Origin: Lethocerus indicus
Taxonomy: Eukaryota > Arthropoda > Insecta > Hemiptera > Belostomatidae
DNA: 64,000 nt
Assembly (NCBI GenBank): GCA_019843655.1
Contig: JACDQD010000011.1
Location: 7,234,604-7,298,603 of the forward strand
Reading direction: 5' to 3'
Shown: positions 53,201-64,000 of the stretch, in pieces
Layout of the letters: the number at the start of each line of letters is the position of its first letter
How positions within the stretch are numbered: the stretch's first letter is position 1
The notes under the pieces: generated by a model
Database searches by the model: none
Told to the model about the DNA's origin: nothing
Seen by the model: only the letters and a program-made list of their open reading frames with translations
Made by a program: the position numbers and the translations under genes

Positions 53201-56200
53201 ATTTATACTTTAAAGAGGCAAATTGAAATTGAGCCTACATTTCTTTTGTATTTTTTTTAAACCCATAGTTAGTATTTACAACTAATTAATTATTTTTAAC
53301 CCAAGAGCACAAAGTGCTTGAAATCTGATGCCCGAAAAACAATGTTGGTGAAAATAAAATAAAAACTTTACCTAAAGAATGCCTTGACGTTTCCTGAATC
53401 ATATGCCAATGCTGTTAAACAGTCTCTGAGCGCGGCATACATGTCTCCACACCTGAAACAGGATTGACTTCAGTCTTTTCCAAGTAACCAGAAACGTTGC
53501 TTTCAACAGAGACCCTCACTGAGACTCACCAATCACGTTTCATATAAGCAGCTGCTCGATTGGCATAAAACACCGAACTATTTGGACACTTCCCTATCGC
53601 TTCGTTGTAAACACGTATTGACCTTGTATACTGTTCTTTTTCATATAACGTATTTCCCTGAAATGCACCATGTTCATGTGTCTAATAAAACATTTATTTT
53701 TTTTGGGGGGTGGGGGAGGGACAGATTAAATACCACCCGTATTATATTTACATTAGACAGGATTCAGTACATGTTACAGTTTTTGAGCGTGAGTACTTAC
53801 GGCTAATTTTAAGGCATAGATGTGTTGAGGCAACTGAGGTTTTAACTTTGCAGACAGACTTTTTTCTGGGTGGAATCCATTACAGTAACCATTTAAAGGC
53901 TCGCAGACTTCTAGAAATATTGACCATATTCATAATATTAGGAGTAATAGAATAGTAATTTAATTATACACTAGAGAAATGTTAAATCTGTATTAAATAA
54001 TTGAGGGATTGAGTTAACTAAATAAAATTCACCATTCATTTTCAAATTAAAATTTGCAATTGAAAGAATGGTTAACATATAACCTTTTGCCTTGCCTAGG
54101 TTTGTACATGTTTGAATGTGAAATCAAAAATGAAAATTAAAAATTACTAAGGATATTAAAAGAATACAGTATAAGAAAAATAATGAAAAAGTATTCCTTT
54201 CATTTTATTTAGCAAGGTATTATAATAATATACATGCATTACTAGAAAGCTGGTGAAGTAATCACCTGCATGTTACAAAAATATATTATTGAATATGATA
54301 TGAACATTGAACATTATATACTCCACTAATTAATCAAATAATAGAAATGATTGATTCTTCATAAAAGTATTGTTTAGTAATATTACAAATCAACTTAAAT
54401 TAATAGCAATTTGAAATTATTAATAGTGAATTTTAGGTAACTTCAGATCACTCTATAGAATATACTTACCTTTATTATCATTTGCATGTCTCAGTAACAG
54501 ACTTCTAGTTTTTGTCCTAATATCAAATAAATATATCTGTTCACTTCCTAAATTAACTAAAAGATCAGTTCCATTGGGGCCAAATGTGACATAAGTTGCA
54601 CTGTACTCTCTTAAATCCCTCTCCGAACATTTTCTTCTGCATGGAACATGACCTGGAAAAAATTAAGCAATAAGTTTATTAAAGACAAGATTATACACTC
54701 AACAGATAATTTTCACTTAATTCTAAAAAAAGAACAACAAAAAAACAAAGATAATGATTAATGTGTATTCTATATACTTGAAAACAAATTGAATCTGAAT
54801 AATTCACCTGGAACAAAATATTGCACACATCCCGGAGGGAGGTTGTCTTCAGTAGTAGACATAGAGCTTGAATTTAAACTTGGTCCCTGAAATATATTTC
54901 TTATATTTTAAAAGCTTACCAAGAAATGCACACAGCACACGAAGCCTAGAATGATAGTCATTTACACTGATGCAATGACACGATGTTATGCAAGTGCAAT
55001 AGTTTACAATTGATAATATTCACTGTAGTACATTATAAGAGCAATAGATATTGGAAACATGATCCCTGAAAAAACTGCTCAGACTTTACATGGAAGCCAT
55101 GAATGTGCAGTATAACAGGTGTATTTATATAAAATTAAAACTACTTACTATATAGAAAAATTAATGGACAACTCCATTAATTATAACATTGATTACAACA
55201 ACTGATAATATTTCCATTGTACTTTATATTTTAGTTGAATTAATTCTAGGTTATATGTGAGTGTATTTATTGTTTTTAAATAATAATAAAACACAGTGAC
55301 TTGAATTATTACTTATTATTAGTACTAAAGTAATATTTAAAAATGAAAAAAAAGCATACAAGGGTAATTTGATAAGTATTTAAAAAAAGAATAGTTTAAC
55401 ACTATTTTTTGACCAAAATTATTTTTGTCAACATAACCTCTATTTAGGGAGATACAGTTGGTCCAGTGATTTTCCAATTTTTTCATCCTGTCTGAAAAGT
55501 ATTTTTTTCCAAAGCTTCCAAAATAACTATTCACTTTATAAATTTACTTTACTTAACAAACAACCCTTGTATATACACAGTGATTCACCAGCATGAAGTT
55601 ATTCAAGTGCATTCTGTTTGTTGCCTTAAGACTCACTGCTGTCATAACACAAATGAATTGTAAACAAATTATTATGATTTTGTTTTCACCTCCACAGGTT
55701 TTATCATTCTCCTATCGTATATTCGTATGTATGGATCATTAGCACCGACGGCGAGTAGTTCAGTTTTCAAAGGGTTAACAGATAAACATTTAGCCTCTAC
55801 ATGTTCTCCATTATATGTCTTCAAGTCAACTAAAACATTCCTTTCATTCCGCAGACAGATGTGTGGCTTTCTCAGATCGAACTGCCTGTGTTTTAAAAAA
55901 GCAATATGAACAATATTCAACTTAATTATTGTTATTTTACTTAAATTTAATCATTATAAAATTATGAAAATAAATTAGATATATTTAGAGATAGATTTAT
56001 AATACACTTAATGCAATGCAGTTAATACATTATACACACACAGTATAATACATTGCAGTAACTTATTTTTTTAATGCAATAGTGTCAATGATTCTTGTTA
56101 AAAATTGATATCTGTCCCATCATATTGATAAGAACAGCAGTTTATGAGTTTATTTAGATTATTCTGAAATAAGTTTAAAAAAAAAAGCAGGGCATTATCT

Positions 56201-57750
56201 AGTGTTGCCTAACGTTGTGATCATATATGTTGATAATATTTCTGATCTTATTTTATGTGCAAATTCATTAGGATAATTAGGGAGCATTTAGTTTCAATAA
56301 AACATCAATCAAACCTAATAAAAGGTTGAGATAAACATTCAAAGTCATATTAATAAAGCATAGTCCTGCAAGGTTATGCAATTGACAATGTTTATCTTAC
56401 ACTACTTTTATTTTTAGGAAAATCCTTTCTCAATTCATTTGAGAAGTTGGGTTGGCAAACAATTAAAGTTTTCCAGAGTTCATACCACAATTTTCCAGTT
56501 CATAATCTACCTACATAATATTATGTAATACAATATTACCAATTAAAGTAAGTCATTATATTACCTTATAATGCCATCTTCAGCAGCACTCCAGAAGATG
56601 TCTGGTTGGTCTGGAGCTGTTGCCAAACGTTTGACTCTGCCTGCATGGCATACACAAGCGCGAGTTGTCTCTTTGCAAACCAAGTTGTGCACACGTACTT
56701 CATTGTCGCCAGCTCCGGTTATTATAATGTTCCCATTAGATTCTGGCTTGAACTATTCAAGTAAATAAAGCTATACACTCTTTAAGTTTAACGGTCAAAA
56801 CATAGATATCAACACTGTGCATCCAAAAAGAAATACACTACTCATCCATTAACCTTTATAAGTTTAAATATGTTTTTGTACACGTTTCAAAAATATTATC
56901 CTAAGAAAACAAAGTGAATTAACTATTTTTGGTTAAATAGTAAATAATTGCTGGGCCATAGTATATAGCATTAAGGAAAGAACAACACCAGACAAGTTTG
57001 AGGCAATGAACAAATAAATGAGATGAATTTTAAAATAATATCGAGATACCTTGACAGAAAATATGTTTCCATGATGGCCAGTTTGTACGGTGTGAATTTT
57101 CTTATACAGGAACGGATCCCATATAATGACTTGAAAATCATCTGAAGCTGAAGCTAATTTGCTGAAATTTTAAGTGTAAGAATAAGAGAAAATGGAACAA
57201 TTGTTTTAAAGGCCCATGATTATGTGGGTCAATGGGGGATTCGTATCAACAAAGATTTGAATCAGTCAAAAGCTTGAAATATATTTCTTGATGCATTATA
57301 TATGTTGGGCACATAAGGTACCATTTCCTGAAGACCATATACACAAAAAGTCAGGATCAAAGAAAACAGTACAAATGCAATATTTTGAAAATTATTACAT
57401 CATACTTTCAGATACAATTTTTAGCATTCTCAACTTTTTAAGGCTGCAAAATTCCAGAATACTACACTAAAATACCTCACCTTCCTTTTGAATCCCATTC
57501 AAGACAATTTACACAACCCGAGTGCCCTTCTAATTCTTTCTCTAGACCAAGCCTATAAATTAAGTTTTCTGTCACATGTAAGCGCCTTTGTAAACTCCTG
57601 CATACATTGGCCTAAAGGAACAAAAGAATCGTCGGTGAGTTTAAAGTGCACCAAGGAGAAATGTAAACCCAATGAGATGGACGAAATAAATTTACCTACA
57701 TCGGTTTCTCTTTTGGCGATGTAGTTGACGACGGAATTGCTCTTGATCAT
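50223..57750 (-). CDS. WDTC1: WD and tetratricopeptide repeats protein 1 (adipose homologue), 14 exons, complete
   Basis: Homologue of WDTC1 and Drosophila adipose. In known family members it is a CUL4-DDB1 ubiquitin-ligase substrate receptor that restrains fat storage. Exons in order: 57700-57750, 57481-57611, 57050-57161, 56565-56752, 55690-55885, 54808-54886, 54470-54652, 53801-53910, 53530-53657, 53372-53452, 52987-53132, 52558-52714, 51438-51630, 50223-50390. Lengths sum to 1923 nt and all phases agree, giving 640 aa (human about 677). N-terminal WD40 blades cover about 41-300: EGHSGCVNCLEWDSKG, ASASDDFQVIIWD, HAGRVKRLATAP, FWSAAEDGIIRQFDLRK. TPRs cover about 344-455: GNTLYEKEQYTRSIRVYNEA, FYANRAAAYMKRDW, KAFFRLARCLFE. 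C-terminal blades cover about 500-585: GHCNTTTDIKEANFFGSDGQ, IVAGSDDGSIFVWDR, EHVVRLWSPHPQ. The tail has NPFDVVLMNMG. Exon 1 is assigned donor GAT|gtaggt because only this keeps phase 0 into exon 2. The gene lies 1.7 kb downstream of CPOX on the same strand. Confidence 0.96.
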
Positions 57751-58160
57751 GTTAATTGCACTTCACTGATACCATACTGGGTAGTAAAATACGGTTGAGT
57801 GCTTTACGAAAATTTTCAACATACATTAAACAACACGGTAGGGGCACTTCGAAGTAAGACAGCCTACCAACAATCCTGCAGCGACGAGATTGACGGTTCT
57901 TCGAGGTCGAAACGCGAGTTTTTCCAATCGGACTTTTACGTATTCGGTAAACAATAATCGGGTTTATTTTTGTATTTACAATAATAGGGAAACTCTCTTC
58001 CTATCCAATGTGGTGACAGGTGCCATGGAACACATTTGTCAAGCCGTCAGCTGATTGTCAAAATACAACAGCGACTAAATTTCAGCGTCGTTCCCACCCG
58101 GTCAGTTTAAAAAAATAACTGTTCCCGAATTTATCCTGAGAAAAACTCAACTGAATTCAC
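57751..58160 (-). promoter_or_regulatory. WDTC1 5' flank and promoter
   Basis: A locally CpG-rich patch within otherwise CpG-poor DNA lies immediately upstream of the WDTC1 start codon, with most CpGs between 57780 and 58110. In genomes with gene-body methylation, unmethylated promoters keep CpG like this. No specific core-promoter element was identified. Confidence 0.5.
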
Positions 58161-59401
58161 TTGATGACCTGAAGGACTTGGAATATTCAAGGTACACACT
58201 AACGATTGAATGGCATTAACGCTTACTTTTCCATAAACATTGTATTATATGAAACAGTACTCAAATTTAAGTAGCAAAATTTCCACTGGATTATTTACAA
58301 ATTAACTACCTTAAAGTAAGCTGAAATCCAGTGAAACCTAACGCTTTAAGTTGTGGGTATTGGGTCTGTGGCCATAGTTAAATGCAACCCCAATTGTTTG
58401 AAAGTATCCTAAAAAAATGCTTATTTTGTGCAATCCAAATTCTGGGGCCTACTAACAGGAAGTATTGTTTCTTCTGTAGATCTTTCTTTTTGTTCATTAA
58501 TCTCAAGTAGATTCAACTCAAAAGTGTTCTTTGTTATAATTTCTGGTTAATCCAACTCTGTCCACTTTCCATAATGAAACCAGAAGACAATATTTTGCCC
58601 CTAACAAAGGTGTATACAGTTAAATTGATGTTTCCAAATTTAGAGATACATCTATTCCTCTTTTGTAAATATTATTCCTATTCTAAGTACAGAATATTCA
58701 ATTCTAAAATTGGAAATTTGTTCCTAAAATGTATACTGTTTTTAATCAATCATCATTTAATATTGTCTTTCATAAAGATTATAATGTTCATTGTACATTA
58801 ATTGTATAATGTATTAAGAGAGCATTAAAGAACAAAGCCTACATGAATATATTTTTTGAACAATTTAAAATCTTTTATGGGAAAATGTTTCTTCAATTGA
58901 AAATTTCAGGTCACTAAACGAGATCATAAACTGAGGTACAATAATGCAGTAATAGTGAAGAATGTATACATACTCTTTCAAAGAAACACTAACAATTCAA
59001 TACAATAAAAGATAATTACATCAGCATAATTTATAAATATTTTGATGTAAATTTATACTCAACAGTGGTCAGAAATAAATTAACTTAGACTCATTGACTT
59101 ACCTTAATTTTAAAAATCATCGCATGGAGTACTATATTTTCCTGTTACTGTAAAGTAGTTGTATCAATGAATTTATGAATGGTAAAAGGAAGGGAAAATA
59201 TATTCATGGTAAGGAATTCTGTTGGCTAGTGAACATAAAAATTCTATGATATAATCTAAAAATTATGAATATATATATTCCTAATAGTCCCATTGAATTA
59301 ATTTTTTTTTATTAAAACAGTTAATACTGAAACTCTTTTAACACTTAATATAACACCTTAGGTGTACATAATTTTCATTTCTCATTGCAACATTCAACAA
59401 T
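58161..59401. other. Intergenic spacer between CPOX 3' end and WDTC1 promoter
   Basis: AT-rich and CpG-poor, with no open frame worth calling. The CPOX poly(A) signal lies at its right edge. Confidence 0.55.
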
Positions 59402-59407
59402 TTTATT
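59402..59407 (-). promoter_or_regulatory. CPOX poly(A) signal AATAAA
   Basis: AATAAA on the minus strand lies about 66 bases past the CPOX stop codon, the expected place for cleavage and polyadenylation of a short 3' UTR. Confidence 0.6.
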
Positions 59408-59472
59408 CTATAAACTCTTTACAAAAATAACATGAATTATATATATATGGAAGTATCTATAAGACAAATGCA

Positions 59473-63475
<4,003 letters not shown>

Positions 63476-63752
63476 GCCACATATCGGCCTCTTCCTACGT
63501 GACTACAAACAAGTATCACTAGATAAAGCAACAAACAGGTTAACCAACTATTATCACATAACCGAACATGTTTTACTGATATATTTCCGTTCAAAAATAA
63601 CATTATTAGGACGCTTTATAAATTAAATTACGGATAAATATTTTACGAATAAATAATTGAATCAATAAATCTCGATAAATTTATTAAATGAAGTCATAAA
63701 TTACTTTAAAAAACTCATTAGGTTTGCACACTTTCCAAAAAAAATTTTAGTT
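63476..63752. promoter_or_regulatory. Probable bidirectional promoter between CPOX and the divergent exon
   Basis: These 277 bases separate the CPOX start codon (minus strand) from the ATG of the plus-strand exon. CpG is commoner at its margins than in the surrounding gene bodies. No TATA box at a convincing position was found. The promoter role is inferred from gene geometry only. Confidence 0.5.
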
Positions 63753-63824
63753 ATGGCCGCGACCGGGAACAAAGCTTCTGTTCTTTCTTATCCGTTCACT
63801 TTTGATATAGAAATTAATCATGTT
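63753..63824 (+). CDS. First coding exon of an unidentified divergent gene (runs off the right edge)
   Basis: ATG GCC GCG ACC opens 24 codons, MAATGNKASVLSYPFTFDIE then INHV, ending exactly at a consensus donor (GTT|gtaagt). The exon lies in locally CpG-rich DNA just upstream of divergently oriented CPOX, where a head-to-head partner would start. I do not recognise the protein from 24 residues. No second exon is visible in the remaining 176 bases. A chance ATG plus donor is possible, but the combination of reading frame, donor and promoter position makes a real gene more likely than not. Confidence 0.55.
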
Positions 63825-64000
63825 GTAAGTTATTACCTTGTGTGTACATTAGAAATAAAAACGTGATAGGAAATTAGGAGTATAAGGAAAGGGCAATAAA
63901 TAAGCAGTTCGCTATTGGGGTAAGTTACATTGCGTAGAGAATTATGGCCCCTCGGAAAAGAACGCTTCATATTTAGTTACAAAACATTCGGAAACACTTG

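Overview
This is a eukaryotic nuclear window, almost certainly from an insect. The two recognisable genes are split into 8 and 14 exons by short GT-AG introns, and their proteins resemble animal CPOX and WDTC1. I see no bacterial, viral or organellar gene. CpG-poor gene bodies lie next to a CpG-rich gene-poor half, which resembles hemimetabolous insects with gene-body methylation. That placement is inference, and I cannot name the species.

Layout. From 1 to about 40.3 kb the DNA has moderate GC, normal CpG and no gene I can recognise. It holds long (GA)n/(CT)n and (TA)n microsatellites, poly-C/G tracts, GC-rich patches, hairpins, a degenerate interspersed repeat (1.4 and 16.2 kb) and a scattered family of short motifs with a hammerhead-ribozyme-like layout. 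From about 40.3 to 42.3 kb lies a dense CpG island with a strong G-quadruplex tract, probably the promoter and 5' non-coding exon of a rightward gene not otherwise visible. Near 42.6 kb the composition switches sharply to AT-rich and CpG-poor, and stays so to the end except at promoters. One isolated GC-rich open exon-like block at 46.1-46.5 kb probably codes on the minus strand, product unknown.

From 50.2 to 63.5 kb two complete minus-strand genes lie head to tail: WDTC1/adipose (640 aa, WD40 plus TPR, a CUL4-DDB1 receptor homologue linked to fat storage) and, upstream of it, coproporphyrinogen-III oxidase (405 aa, mitochondrial haem synthesis). I reconstructed every exon with consistent phases. 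A 277-bp gap separates CPOX from the first coding exon of a divergent plus-strand gene that runs off the right edge, so the two probably share a promoter. The two full genes have unrelated functions and their adjacency need not be functional.

The most unusual signal is the hammerhead-like family. The best copy (61803-61839, minus strand) has a CUGANGA core, a GAA segment, a palindromic ACCGGU stem III and complementary 4-nt stem I arms. It lies inside a small insertion with perfect 26-bp inverted repeats and a 14-bp flanking direct repeat. At least eight more degenerate copies lie between 19 and 39 kb. Penelope-like elements and retrozymes are known carriers of such ribozymes, but I found no reverse transcriptase or GIY-YIG remnant here.
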